Source: Taeniopygia guttata
Lineage: Eukaryota; Chordata; Aves; Passeriformes; Estrildidae
Assembly: GCF_048771995.1 (NCBI RefSeq)
Contig: NC_133026.1
Span: 119,617,501-119,681,500 of the forward strand
Length of the DNA: 64,000 nt
Reading direction: 5' to 3'
A program made the position numbers and the translations under genes. Under the pieces are notes generated by a model. It worked only from the letters and a program-made list of their open reading frames with translations, made no database searches and was not told the DNA's origin. This document shows positions 1 to 15,400 of the stretch, piece after piece. How positions within the stretch are numbered: the stretch's first letter is position 1; every line of letters begins with the position of its first letter.

Positions 1-2258
1 ACTCAAATTCTTGCTATTCTGTTCAAATAATGACACATTTCTACATCCATATCTGTAAATCTCCATAACCTTGCCTAAAATGAAGTCACTGCTTTAAATT
101 TACTGAACAGAGGTACATTTTGTACCCAAATTTGATTCCTTCTCTTTGCAAAATATATGCATGTAGACATATATCAAGTGAGCATGGATACATACACACA
201 GACAGAGAAATCTATTTAGTGCTATTCAAGAACAGATTTAAATGTGTCATAGTTGTACTTTTATGACTTGTACAACCTTCAAAGAGACAGAATTCTTTCA
301 TCTACTGGCAAGAGCCATGAAAAGGCATAAAAGATTCCTAAAAAGAATAGCACCAGTCCAGTATACTCTGTACTGAATTAAAAAGCAAAACATTAGAAAC
401 TTGTTTTGAAAAATAATCCTATAAGACATGCAATATATTTCTAAAGGGATGACATTACAGACATATTTATTTTTGAAATGTTGCTAATACTTCCCTAAGG
501 ATATATCCTACTAGTGTAATCAAGCTACTATTTACACGGAAACATATCTTTGGTTCCTTCCCGAAATAGTCCTTGAAGTATATTTTGAAGGTAAATGCAG
601 TAGAGTTTGAGCTGTGGTCTCATTTAAGAATTATAAACTGGGATTCATATGCCCCAGGCTGAACCATTGCACAGATCTAACATATTTAGGGTCTCCTCAG
701 TGATGATTTTTAGTGACTTAAGTTCTTCCAACTTGTGCGGAAAAGCATGTAGTGAGCTGATGGAAAATAGCACAAGGTTCTAGGAAGCACTCTACTACTT
801 CTTAAGTGGTTGCAGAGAGTTGGATAATCTAAAAGTGATCAGGTGAGTAGGAAAAAAGTTTCTATATGGAAATTTTTGTGATAGAGAAGGAAATATTGGA
901 ATGTTGTTTTTAAATGTCTTAACAGAAAAATGAGCATCCAATGTATTTCTGACCAAAAAAAATCTGATATTTAATAGTTAAATAAAATTTCATTACTTGT
1001 GATTGCTTAGTATAATTAAAGGAGATACTAAAATAAACCATTTTTAACCAGGTTAGTTCTCCATTTTTCATTCAGTACCTGAAACCATATGTTTGTCTGT
1101 TACTTAGAGACATTATCTATCTATTCATGAGCTCAGAACTCTCTCTTTGTAGTTTTGTGAATGTACTGAGGCTACACAGTTTTGCAGGGAGTTGCCATTT
1201 GGCTTTCCATAAATATCTCTTGCTTGCGTCATGGTTTCACCTGGAGATTCTTTGATCATGTCAGATCAGAATATACCCTGATGGATACACTATCTAAATC
1301 AGTAGTTCACAAAATGGCCTGCATTTCCTCAGGCAAGTGTAAATATTACTGCTGGCAACTGGTGTAACCCCAAATGAATATGCCTTCAGGTGTGCTCTAC
1401 AGAAACCCTCAGGATATTTATTTAAATGTTGCTATTTCCCTGTCAACTAAGTTTTTCATTTTATGTTTTAGTAAAGCCCGTAAAATCTTACCACAGTAAT
1501 CTGAAGCCTTTGAATGAATGTTTAAATGTCCTTTTAGCAGTATTCACTCAGCTCTAATTTCAATACACCTGAAACCTACAGGATATACAAAAATGAGGTA
1601 CCATGTTGTTTATTACTTTCACTTTTAAATATGCCGGTCAAACAAATTCTTACACCAGAACCTCACCTTTTAGATACCTCACCAGGGTTTGATATTTCCA
1701 GTTTTTATAAGGTGAAAAGATTTTCTTAAATCTTTCTGCAGCTGCAGCATTTCTAAGCAAGAAAAAGAGCAAACAAATGTGCGAATACAGAAACTTTATG
1801 AGCCCCACAGTCCCTGGCTGTGTAATTAAATGGAAATACTTCTGAGTTTCAGGGACACCTGTTGCACTCTCCTCAGATGTTGCTGTTTCCACTAGTTTTG
1901 AAAATAGAAAGAGCTGGTCTCTGTGTCAAGAGGCACAAGATTTCTTATTGCCAGGACTAGATTTTATTTGTCTTGCAGCAGTGTGCAGTGTTGAGATGCC
2001 ACAGCAGGAAAACCCTGAACCCCTGCCACGGCTGAGGATGACCAGGCTTTCCCATGGAATGGAGGAATGAACATGGGAGGGGGAAGTCCTGCACGTGCCC
2101 AGATGTGTGATGGGGGAAGAAGTCCCACTCTGTGAGTTGCACCAGGCAAGGCTGAATGAGAGGACAGTGAAAGAAGAGAAAAAAGATCAGTCCTACTGAA
2201 GGGTGATGGCCTGGAAGGCACATAGCAGTGCTACCATTGTTTGCACTATTGCTTCTCC

Positions 2259-2349
2259 TTTTTTTTTTTTTTTTTGTTTGTTTGTTTGTTTGTTTGTTTT
2301 TGGGTTTTTTGTGTTTGTTTTTGTTTTATTTTGGTGGGTTTTTTTTTTG
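2259..2349. repeat. Poly-T and (GTTT)n low-complexity tract
   Basis: Poly-T (about 17) is followed by seven GTTT units and further T/G-rich sequence. A similar T-rich tract lies at 2630-2661. Neither shows a neighbouring retroelement body that I can recognise. Confidence 0.95.
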
Positions 2350-5300
2350 ACACTTTGTTTTGTAAGTAATAATGCCAAAGAAAACATTTGTGAGGGGAAA
2401 AGACAAAAGAGGTGTAAAGGCAGTAGGGATTGATGCCTCAGTTAACACCATCGCTCCTCCAAGTAACCTGGTAGGATCCTCCACAACCAACCCAGCAGAG
2501 TTTGACACATGGTAGCAACTTTTCAAGCAGCATGCTATGCTGGGATCTCACTTATACTGAGAGAAGATTTGGACATGGGTATTCCTAATCTAAATTAAGA
2601 AAAGGAAGAACTTTAAATCCTGTTTGTTTGGGGTTTTTTTTGGTTTTTTTTTTTTTTTTTTCAGGAAATGTCTTGCTATTTCTTCCTCAGAAAGAGCAAA
2701 TTTAGTTGTTTTACAGAGTAAAATGCATTCAGTCCACTGGTATATAAATACATGCTCAGGGTAGACAGAAGACTAGGATTTTTTTGCAACACTGCCCAGA
2801 TTTCAAATGGCTTTATTGGAGCACTCAAAAGAATGCAGAGATAAAGGACCTTGCACTCTTTATCTACATGCTGTTTTAGGCCATTGTAGTTGTGTCATAC
2901 AACTACCAGAATATTTTAATTCAGAAAATACCATTTAATCTTCCCATGCCCAAGCATTTTTGCTCAGACTTTCCCAGGAAATTTAGCTTGATACAGGCAT
3001 GTAGGATTTCAGACCAAAGAAAGATTTGGCAAACAGAAGAAAACTGTCTTTTAACAGAAATGTTTACCTAATTTTAAATAAAGACAATGTTATTAACCAT
3101 AACTTTCTAACCATATGAAAAAGACAGAGTATCATGATCCCTTTAAAAAAGAAATACAAAACATTTGGAAATATGGAAAAAATTATACAGCAACACTATT
3201 TTTAAAGGAGATGTCCAAATAAAGAAGTGTAACTTCAAACATACCAAGACATACACCATATCCTAGATATTAGATATTTCTGTTATGAACAATATTTGAT
3301 GTCTACTGAAAGGACTGAAATTCCATTTCACATGAAAATAGAGCACAAATATAAGGAAGGAGCTATTATTATCCAGGCCTCCAGAATAATAAGAAGAACA
3401 GTTTGGAAAGATCCAGTTAATCTACGCAGGTATCACCATCTGAAGAGCATATATACCAAAAACATTACGAGGGCATACCTGTATAGGGAACACTCATGAG
3501 TTTAGTAATGATCCCAGGTGAGTGGTAAGAGAAAGAGATAATGCAGCTACTTGATATTTCAACTAACACATTTCAGCCCCACACCCTCAGCTGTAGCTGA
3601 ATTGGGAGAGGACATGCAGAGCTCTGTGTATATCACAGATGGTGCTACCACAGCTTTGTTACTGTGATCAGCTGTGTTAAAATGGGGATTGCCATGGAGC
3701 CATACAAGAAACACTCCTCACATTCTGTTCTCTTGTCTTTTATATGAACACTCAGCTGGTAGGATTAATTCAACATGTACATGATTAATTACATGTGCAG
3801 AAACTCAGAAGCAGATATTTCTGACAGAATATGCTTACCAAAAATAAAAGGAGTCATTAAAGAATGATAATTTTTTCAGTTTTCCAGTAATTTTTCAGGA
3901 TTCTGGAATTCTGTGGGAAAAGAAAAGATTTGTATGAGATGGAATATCATGTGCAACTTTTTCCATTAATTTTTAAATGTTCTGTTCAGTTCCACTTTAT
4001 AAAACTAAATGAAAAAAGACCAACATGAAATAGAATCTTTCTACTCTCTACAGTTCTGCATTTCTCTTAACCTGAAGCAACAATCTGAATCTTTTTTCTT
4101 GACAATGTACTGCATTGAATCAGAATTAAAGAAAATTTGAAATCCTTTGAAAAAAACATTTACTTTTGTATGTCATAGTATTACATTTACACTACTTTGC
4201 AAAGTATGTATCTATGTTATATATATGCATCTAAACTTTACATATTTTGATGTAAAAAATTTGAATTTTTGTTCTACATCTTTGATGATTATGAGAAGAA
4301 AGGTGATTTCTTTTTTTATCTCCTAGCTAGGAAATGGCAGATTTACCTTTAAGCCTGTGTGTTTGGTATTCAATTGTGAATAAATTCACCACTTGTTCCT
4401 TGGGGGGAACAAAAGATCCTCTGTGCCCATTCAGACCACTGCAGTAGCAATTAAGAATGTCTCCTGGAACTGCACATAACTCACTGAGTGGGAAAGCTCC
4501 CTTTGCCAGTCTGATAGATGAGAACTTTGCAAGGAGGGAATAGAACAATCAAGAGTACCCGTATCACCAACAGGATTTGTGTGAGAGGCACAGAAATCTG
4601 AGCAATACTTCAGCCACTAACACAGAACAACCACCCCATGCCTCACAATTTGATGTGTCTTTCATGCTCCCCAGTCAATTCACTCACACAGAATCTAGAT
4701 ACTTGGACTAAATATTTCCAACAGGTGAGTACTCAAATTCTGCGCACCTGCTTGAGGCTTCACTCACTCCAGACCAGCCTTCACATAGTCAGTGTGTGGC
4801 TGCAGACCCTGGTTTGACCAGCACAGAACTTCCTACCCTTAAAAGAGAAAATAAAATATGTGAACCCACTTGCTTTGTCACAGTTGTGATATAAATTGAA
4901 ATTGCTACAAGCCAAGCACATTCTGAGCTGCAATTTCAGCACCTCACTTATCTCAAGCAAAATGTAATACTGGCAGCTAAAAAACAAACATCTGCCAATT
5001 CAAATAGACTGTAGAAATAATGTTCTGAAACACAAACACTTTCTGACAGTTTAGGGAGTCTGGGCAGAGTTAGTAGTGACAAATACAGCTGGGTTGCCCA
5101 ATGTCTACCATTATAAGACACTGTTTTAAGTAATTTATAAAACTTTGCCAATATTTAACTATTTGGGCTGAACTTTCCCACACAAAGTATCTGTCTTGGG
5201 CTGACTTATTTTGGAAAATTTCATTAAAATGGTTCAATCATTTCCAAATAATTTAGAGAAAAGGGCAATATTACCTTCCTTCTACAACATAAATAAACTG

Positions 5301-8300
5301 TACAATAGCATTGCTGAGAAGTTCTAAGATATCTCTGCTTTGGAAAAGGAACTTCAGAACACCCTAAGCATCCAGGTCATGCTTTTTGCTGATTCTGAAA
5401 ATACCCAGATCCATTTTGCCATGACAAAAACTTAAAAATTTTGTGTTCTGTAGATGCTTGCTCAAAACTAGGAGTCTCATTTTCACAGATCACACTCATT
5501 CCCACCCTCATCCCCTCCTCCAGCACAGCTGTGGCTGACTGCATGGGGAGGCAATTTCACCTATAACTAGAGCTCTGTTAACTCAGGGCATTGAGATCAA
5601 AGCCAGCATTTTACAGTCATTCTCAAGGTGGGCAGCCACGAAGTTTCTGTCCCACTGAGAGGTCTGCAACAACCTCACTGGTCTGAAATGAAAAAACATA
5701 CGGGGCAGCTTCGAAGCATTTGAACCAGACCCAGTCCCAGCAGGTCTTTATGGAGAAAAGGCTTTACAGAAATATGCAGGTGAAGTAGAGTGAAGTCACT
5801 TGACTTTTATATTGTGTTAGCCAAACAGCTGCTGGGAACTCAGTACTAAGACTGCTAAGGAATAGTGGTGGATAGCAGTGATCTGCCTGAGCTTAACCCT
5901 GCTTTTCCTTAGGTCACACTGGCATGGACTCAGAAAGATGCTAATGTTAAAGCAGCCACATGGCTCCCAGGTCAGAGTTGCTTATATGTGTCTGGCTTGA
6001 AGCACGAATAGAGTAATTCAAGAATACTGTCATATGTGTGTATGTATGTTTCACACAATCTCTCCACATCCTGTACTTTGGGTGAGTGTGGAAGCAAATT
6101 GAACATAGGTTGGTAAGGATATTTGTTGACTTAGAAGTCTACAGAGTCTTTAGCCAAACAGAAATAATTCAGATAGATTGTACCACATGATAAAGGGAAC
6201 ATTTTAGGTTGTTTTCGTGGCAGCATTGAAGAATATAATCTTTCCTTATTTGAAGATTAATCTTGATTGAATATTTTGCTCTCTCCTAAATGATTTGTGT
6301 TTGTCTTACTTATGATATTCTTTTATTGAAGAATCAGTGAAATTCTGTGTTTCTTCAGTGGACAAAATTTCTTAAATTCAGTCATAATTTATTATGTGGG
6401 GATCAGATCTGCCTGGATTAGGTTCTGAGATTTACTAGATTAGTTGTGAATTAGACATTTCTTGGTGCTTCCTGAAAGTTTAAAAATTAATGACTCTGAA
6501 AATTCTCTCCAGTTTTATTTTGAAAAAAGATAGGTAACACCATTGAAATACCATCTTGCACAGTATGAGGGAAAGGTTTTAGTTTTGTGGCATCTTCTCT
6601 CTGAAGATCATAAAGAACCACTCCAAGATCATCAAGTTCTCTTTCCAAGTAGCCTATAAGGCACAAGAATGGGGTCTCTATCACCTTCTAACAAGGGTAA
6701 TGATAATAAATCATAGTATTCCTGAACTTCTTTGAAGATCCATGCAAAGGCAATGACGTCTTATCTCTTGGCTACCACTGCTGTCACCATTCATCTGAAA
6801 AAACTAAATCTAGTGATTTACAAGACAGGAAAAATGTGGATTTATTGTGCACATCATAGTTTTGCTGTAAAGGTAGCTGTCTAGTAAAAGTGTGAGGATA
6901 CTTTGATTTGGCATGACACAACACAACAGGTAGTAATTTATGTCAAATGGTATTAACTGGAAGACGTCAAAGGTAAACTTTTGCTTCTGGAGTATGTTTT
7001 GCTATTTAATTAATACCTGCTAGACAAGACAGGTAGAACCTGCAAATGCATGACTATTCTGGTCTGGTACAAAACCAGAAATAAATAATTTCTGGGGACT
7101 GACAGTAGTCACATGACCTGGGTGTGTTTGAAGGTGCTGTTTAGAGGCATCACTTGCTTAAGCATTCATTGACATAAGTAAATAATGTGCTGCAGGGGGT
7201 TGATGAGCCTTGTTTACATAAGTTCATGTAATTACAATTTTTTTTGTACTGATTGCTGTTTTGGAGCTTCTGCTCTTAGGGAGAAGAGCCAGAAGAGGGC
7301 GGAAAGGGTAGAAAAAGTGAAGCTATGTAGCTCACAATGGAATGGACACTAGGCATAAGGGGACAAGGACAACTCTGTATGTTAATTTTTCTCTAGTGAG
7401 CTGAGGAGACAGGGTTGTGTATAAGGAATGGAAGCTTTTTGTAGGCCTTTCCAAAAAAAAAACCCGATACAGAAGAGAAGACCCTCAGCCTGTTCCTTGG
7501 GTAGATCCTCTGCCAAATCCCACATTGATGTAAGTAGACTGAGAAAATGTGGATACATTCTGCTGCTTAAAGAAGAGAAGAACTTTAGAGGACTTGGCTA
7601 TAATACAGTCTCTGTACTGCAAATAGCTGAGGAGAATGGGGTACATGCAGGATTTACATGAGCTGCTGGGATCAACAGCTACTGGGAAGTCTTTGCCAAT
7701 GTCTTAAAAAGGAAACCTGATCATGGTGCAGAGGCACCACTTACTCTGTACTGCTTTGTGTTGAGCAGCTGGAGCCCAAGCCAAGTCTTTGAAAACAGAA
7801 CCACAACCTTTGTAAAAATTCAGTGTCAGCATTATAGAGAAAAGACCAAAGAATTTGCTTGCAGGGTTTGTGCAAATCAGGACCCTATCATCTGAAAAGC
7901 AGCTTATGCCTGGAGGAGAAGACACCAAATGATTGGGTTTGTAGCCTAACATTTCCCTCCAGTACTCTCTCTTTTGTGAGGTTGCATACAATTACTATTT
8001 CCTCCAAGGGGATCACAAGGTTTAGCACCTGCTCAGTCTACCCAGACATGACCACCAACAAAGCTCTCTGCTGCTGCTTCTGCTCCAAGTTACCTACCAA
8101 ATACTTGAGACATTCTTCCAAACTATGAACTGGCTTTCCCTCTGTATAGGAGAATGATAGGAAAGTAATTGCAAATTTAAAAACAATGTTTTTCCCTAAC
8201 ATACTAAGGCAGACACATGGAATTTCATATTAGGAAGTGAAAATAAAGATTCTGTAAAGAGAAGCATTTGCTTTAAGTGCAGTATGTTTAGCATAACAGG

Positions 8301-11300
8301 ATTGCTCATTCTGCTCTCATCATTCCTATCAACATTTTGAGATCTTCTTCATTTTTCAACAGACATTAAAATGCACTTTTATAATGTCTAATTTTGAAAA
8401 AAGTTGAGGTATGTGCTCATTTGAAACAGTTTTAGACTTCATCCAGTCATCAAAGTGCTGAAGCACATCTGTGGTTCAATAGCTCCTTGATAAGCATAGG
8501 CTTCAGTGCATTTGTGGAACAGATGCCTTATAACTTAAGTGTGGTACAAAGTTTAAAAATCTGTCTGATATGCAAGTAGTACAGATCTATCAAAGAATAC
8601 TGCCATGAGTGCACAGGGTAAACATAAACTGGAAATTGAGATTTTATAGATCTTGTTTAAAAAGAAAAAAAAAAAAGTGAAGTAGTTTATTTAAAGTTAG
8701 GCAGAGTAAAGTCAAGAAAGAGCTATAAAATATCAAGTTCCTAGTAGCTGACCCTTTTATTTTCCATAACTATGTAAGCAACAAAAAATCCCAAAAGAAA
8801 GACTGAAGAAACACCCTGGCATATTTCTTCTGAACAACAACAAATGTGTTCCATCCCACAGAACCCAAATTCACTGGTGAAGAACGGAGAAACTGAAGAA
8901 ACCAGCAGAAATCAGAAATAGACTGCAGCCTTGTGTTAAACAGTTGCATAAGTGACAGAACGGGTGATTTGTTTATGCAAAAATTAATATTTCACATGCT
9001 TATGAAAGCATTTTATTTTACAGAAAGAAAACAAAACCAGCTGTCATAAGAAAACTGTTGTGCATACAGAAAGCAAGCTCATATTAAAAAAATTGTCATA
9101 TGTAGACTTGAATAAGGAACTTAAGTACAATGTATTTTTGTAGCTCATATGTAGCTCTTCTAATGCTGCATGCTAATTATATCAGAGTTTATGAGAGTGC
9201 TAATTAGTATTAGTGAGAAAAAAGAGATAAGGAAAACCAGAATGTTTGAATATAGAAAGTAAACAGAAAGAAAGAAAATTTTATCTGAGTAATATGCCAG
9301 GGGGATTATCACCATGGGAAAAATTACCAATGAATATTCAGTATTTTAGAATTTCCTACCTTTAATACATATAAATTCTGAATTCAAGTGTAATTAAACT
9401 GCTTCCTGTTACTTTCCCTTTCTTTCAGAAATGAAATAAGACAAAGGAAAAAAAAAAAAAGACCAATTAGGTTTGCAGAGCTTGTAAATCACTCCAGAAT
9501 CCAAGTTGAATTACTCAAAACCTCAAGACAAATGTTCCTGACTGAAAACTGTTAATAAAATTATTGGAACATTAAGCAATCCACCATCTTGTTTGTCCAT
9601 ATCCACTATATCCCTACATTTTCTTACCAGTTTGACTAAACTTTACCAAATCAACTACTTTTGCTTGAAAAAATTTCAAGACATAATTGTGACATTTTGT
9701 GTTTTATTTTTGTTTTCTGTTTTTTGTTTGTAGGTACGTATGTATTAAAATCCAGTTAATTATTATTTCCTTCTGAGAAAGTACTATTTCCATTACTAAT
9801 TTTTAGGTTTTAACAATCAAATTTGTAATTTTGGTGCAGTGGAGTCTAAATTTGAAAGTGAAGTCACAACAGAAAAAAAAGTCATCCAGACATGGGAAAA
9901 ATCAAAATTATAGCTTCTTGTAGCAAAGGAGGTGAACTTATTACAGTCTTTCATTGCTTGTGCAGCAGCAGCTAAAAGGATCCATGACAGAATATAGAAA
10001 ACTGGGAATTATTTTTTTACTAATCCTTTTAATTTTAGCCATTGGGAAAGGATTTTTCCAAAATGAATGTAGCTATTGTCAACCTGCCCATATATTTCTG
10101 GGTTGGATTTTCTAAATTTGATTTTTGGGAGATGTTAGTAAAGGCTGGTTAGAGAAGCAGTGCTCAGAATAGAAACACATAACTTTCAGGAGAACAATCT
10201 GCTCATATATAAGGCACACATACATGAGGACACAGTGGGTCCTTTCCATAAGAGTAAAGGTACCATAAAAGAAACAAAACAAAGAAATTGTTATTCAGCT
10301 CTGAGAATGCCACCCACTAAGTCAAGCAAACAGCTCTCCCCAGCATAGATCTGCCCCCCTGACAGATCTGGCCCTGTGCTAAAAGGATAACCTCAGTAAA
10401 AAATTCTAAACTCTATCCTCCACGGTGCATGAACATACACAAACCAGCTATTTACAGATGTTCCAGGAAGTCAGTAACAATGTCCTGAAAAGTTACGTTA
10501 TAAGTCTCGCCAGGTGGAATTTCTAAAGAGTTGCTCGAGCAAATTCTTGAGAGCAGTCAGAGCTAGCTTGCACCACCCAAGTGGCATCTGTGGTCACAAA
10601 TCTGCTGCATATTGCTGGTCAGGAGCCCTCTGCTGCTAGAAAAAACACTTTTCCCTGCCATATGCATGTCCTTGGCAGGCTACTGTTCCACTTCTAGCAT
10701 GCAGTTTGACTGGGGCAGTGCTGCCACAGAGACACCTTGCTCAGTCACAAATAGCTGTTTGTAACATTGACTAGTCTTAAGTCTGGGTCTGACCTTCATA
10801 AAGCCCTGACTGTCTGATCTGCTTCCCTTATTCTGGCAAATGTAAAGCAGTTGATGCAGAAGACACCATCACCCACTGTGTCTTCATTATTTCTCTGTTG
10901 GAGGGAGCTGTAAAGGATAACTCCTGGTCACATCAGTCTTACCTAGAAACAGACCTTCCAGAGGGCTAAAAGATGGAGGGAAAAAAACCTCACTCCTGTA
11001 TCAAAGAAATTTTCAAGGCATATGATTGGATGGCAAGAGGAATAATTTATAATTAAAAAAAAAAAAAAATTTGGCATAAACTTTTCAAACTTTTGTGCTC
11101 CATGGTCTCCATAAATTTGATTCAAGCTTACTAGAACTTTTTGTGGGATTTTTGTAAGTACATTAGAAATTGGCCCAAACAATTTTGGGGAGGGGGTATA
11201 AATTATAACTAGAAAAGTTAGATTGACACAAGGTTGAAATTTAGCTTTAAAGACTGGTTGGCACTGACTTATACGGCATTTTTCAAATGTGCATCTACAT

Positions 11301-12457
11301 GAACTTGGACAGCTTTGGGATAATTTTGCTGAGGGAAATACCTATGCTCTATCAGTGTCTCTGAAAATAATAGCAATCAACTATCAGTTTTACAGAGGCT
11401 CACATATTTCTGTCCAATTTAGAATCCTACAGAAATCCTTGAATCTTCAATACACACTATATACAACATTGAGAACAGGTATTGTGTCTTGTTTCTTGTC
11501 CTCTTTTCCTCTCCAAATTCTGTAGTCTTCTGTAGTCTGTGGGCTTTATTGTGACATTCAATGGTAAAAATTAGGTAGAAGCAAGGCAGCCAGGCCCTGG
11601 CAATATTGACTATTGATCCAGCTGTACAGAGTCAGATTACTTGGAAAACAACCCTTCAATTTTTCACTCCAGTGACACTGCAGGGCAGTTGCTTTTAGGA
11701 TCATTACCCTTGTCTGTAAAATAAAGGAATGTGAGAATGTGTTTGAGTAAATTCTGAACCCATTTGAACTTTGTGGGTTTGAAACTTAGTCCTAGAGAAA
11801 AATCACTGCCTTCCATGCACACATCACCTCCACAGCTAACCAGGGCATTTACACCAAGACTGTGGCTTAGCTGATCCATAAATCATGATAATGCTGTAAT
11901 GAGTGTACTGAGACATACCCACATGGCCAACACCTTACTGCATGAGAGCTGCTTTAAGAAAGGAAAATCCAGAAGGCACGTTTCCTCATATTAACAGGCA
12001 AAGAAGTTAATGTCACCGATGCACTAGCAAGGGATGGTAGAGACCTCTCTCTCTCTAGCAAGGCAGCTCTGCAGTGAAGAATGCTGTCATTTAGCCAGCA
12101 TTGGACAGCAGGAGCTTTAAGCTTTGCATCAAAAATTGAACAGAAAACATCCATGGACCAACTAGTGTTCAGCTTGCCCACACTCATGAGTTTTCCTTTC
12201 ATTTTTGTGTCTCACAATATTCTAAACAAGGAAGAGAAGTCTCATGTAAGAGTAAAAGGTTAATGGTAGGAGCTGCCTCAATCCATGAAAACTGCAAGGC
12301 CCAAGTAGCCAGAGAGTGTGACAATAATGCAACATGCATTAATGACAAGAATCATGAGAAAGAAAAGTTGTGGGACATTTTGATTGATCAAAGTCAAATG
12401 AGGAAGATTTTCTCCAAGCATTTTTACTTGGAGATGTTACTTCCTTTTTTTACTTCC

Positions 12458-12482
12458 TTTTTTTTTTTTTTTTTTTTTTTTT
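12458..12482. repeat. Poly-T tract (25)
   Basis: An uninterrupted T run lies within an open frame of 155 codons (12263-12730). The run contributes a poly-Phe stretch, so that frame is not credible as a gene. Confidence 0.95.
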
Positions 12483-15400
12483 GTTCCTATCTAACTGATG
12501 TTAACAGCCTTGGCAATGAATCTGTCCTTTCCCTTCTCTTTAAAGGATACAATGAAATGTGGCATTTTCTGAGATTATTGCCATCTCCAAGAACTCAGTT
12601 TTCTGTATTTCAGGAAACCAGATCATCCAAGTCTGGTTTTTGCTGGATGTTTGATTTTAGGATTTATTTTTTTTTTAATTTGGAGAGGACATCAATGAAG
12701 AAAGGACATTCCTGCAACAGATATCTTTGAAATAGAAAAATAAGTTATGAGATAACTTATGTGATAAAGTTATGACATAAATTATGAGATATATTGAAAT
12801 AGAAAATAAATTGATAGAATGAGGTGGCAATGGGAGTACAACGAACCAACAAACAATAATACAGATATCCCTTTTATACAAAAGTTTAGGGAGGTTACTT
12901 GATGGAAACAAGACTTGGTCAAGATCTCAGTCCCAGCAGACAGCAGGGCATGACTGAGATTGAGCTGGCTTAACTTCTGAAAGCTTCAGGAATGGAGAAA
13001 GTCCCTCTCAGGCAGCAAAACAGTCCTTAAAATGAAAGAAGGAAAATACTCTAATTGTCTTCCCAGTCTCAGGTGTACTGAGCATATGGAACATCCTCAG
13101 AGGAAATAAAAGTGGCTCTCAAGATGCGAACTCTGGCTCAAGAAATTGTTGTTTTAGACCAGTGACTGCTGGAAGGTGGAAGGCATGCCAGACAACGATC
13201 CCTCTGTGTTCACCCTTTCTGTTTTAGTCCTTCCCTAAGCATTTGCTATAACCACTCAGAGACAGATTACCAGACAATGCAGACCTTCAGTCTGACCCTG
13301 CGCTGCACCTCTCAGCTTTTAAGACCTAAACGCAATGCATGAAATAAACCCAAGCAGCAAGGATTTAAACACAAGTGGCCATAGTGTCTAGATATTTGGA
13401 TCTATGAAGAAGTGTGTGATCAAAAGCCAAATCCCTGCTGAGGAACCAAAATTGATGAGATCAGTCCAGACATAGGGCTCTGATTCAGCTCAGCTTTCAC
13501 ACTACAAGTTGTAAAGTAATTTATCACTGAAGAGATCCACATATTTGTATCACACTAGCAGAAATTTCCCATGAATAAAACAAAGGGTTTTATTTTGTAA
13601 CTTTTCCTCAACCTTAAGAACTCTTAGAGTAGCCTCCGGTCTCCCATAAAATTAAGAACAAAGATTAATTTGCAATTTACGCAGTAATTTTTACAGTCAA
13701 GCATAACAAATAAGGTAACAGATTTTCCAGATGTCCAGAGTTCTGGAGGCACTATTACCAGGACTAGGCTGCCCTCTCTTGTACAGAGGGAAATCTGCAC
13801 TTGGATGTGTTGTTGCAGAGTTAAAAATACCTGAGAGGCTACTGCACTCTGTCCAGGAGTAGGAGAGGTATAAAATATCCATTTTCCAATCAGTACAAAT
13901 CAAATGAGATGATAGAGTTCTTATGTAAGACTGATCCTGTTATTATTTAATATATAAATGATATTTTCAGACAACATTTCATTTCAGGCATTTCATCTCT
14001 GCAAGTTTACAAGACAACACGCTGCAGACTGTACAGTTCATCTGCAAAGCCAGCCTACCTTAAGTAGAGAGGCTTAGAATGCACCCCACTGTACTAAAGT
14101 GTTTTCACTCTGGAGCAAGACTGGAAGATGTAAACTTAACTAATTCAGCTGTCCTTCCCTCAGTCTTGCTCCAGCCCCACCACACAACCCCATCAGCCAT
14201 GACTCCTGTTAGAAAACTGCTAGATCCTAAGCCCTTCTCTGTTGTGCAAAGTAACAGAACACTCCATAAATCAAGGGATTTTCTCCTTTCTTCTGCAACA
14301 CTTTCTTTTTACTTTCTGTACAATAGCAATTCAGAGGAAAAAAAAACCTCCACAACAACAAGTATGTCTGTCTTGGTCATTAAGCTTTTGAATTCTTCCA
14401 GAAAAAACTGAAGTAAAAATCACTTTTTTCTTTCTTAGGTCAGATGAGATATTAATTTCTATAGTGATTTCCTGGACTTTTTCTCTCTGGTCTTTAAAGT
14501 TTGTCCTAGAGGTAAAGAAGACACTGGACCAACAAGGTATACTAAGAATTTGCTCTTACTAGGAATTTATCTGTCAACTCACTTTATGTTTGAAAGGGTA
14601 AATTCTTTGGGATCACTCTAACAGCTTTTCCTCTGTGTAAGTGCATGATGTACCTGACCACTATGTCTTATATTTTCTTCTTGGTTAACTCATTTTGAAT
14701 AGTCTCCTGGCTATTGACCCAAGGTACTCCTATCATCCTGAATTTCATCCTGAAAACTGATAGATTGACTGAAGGGGATTTCAAGTATTGTCAAAAGATA
14801 AAATGGCAGCTTCTTAGGTAGGCAGCCAGAACAAGCCAGCAAATCTCCTGTTCCAAAGACAGGCTTTGAGCTTTGTGCTGTGTTCTGAGACAAAAAATAT
14901 GAGATTTATGAAGGAATCTACTAGCACAAACACTCTGAATAACTCAGACAGTAATCGGGCATCCTGCATGGTTGGGTTTTGTTGCTGTGATGCCCAGCAC
15001 AGTTGATCGAGGCACGGCGGCAGGAGGTACAATACATGAGACACAGAATGTAGAGTAGCAGAGCTACAGCACAGGCAGTGAACTGAACCTTGACCTCACA
15101 GCCCCACAGGCCTGGCCAGCATGGCTGTGGAAACCTGATGAGAAAAAGCCTTTATCAGGCTACCTCCCACCTTGAACCATGGGAGCCAGAAAGGAATCAC
15201 AGTTCCCTCCTTGGTCTTCTAAGGCAGAGAATGTAGTCTAAATCTAGACCTGCTTTGGGAAAATATGAACAAACCCAGCAAAAACTGCAGTGACTCGAGC
15301 CTTCTCACTGGGAAAACAGCTCCCCACACACACAGCCCTTCTTTCTCCCCAACAACAGTGTCAATTAACATTCTGTATGGCTAAGCATTTGCTTTAACCA

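Noticed and set aside
12263-12730. 155-codon open frame on the plus strand
   Set aside because: It crosses a 25-base poly-T run, has no family features and is of chance length for such sequence.
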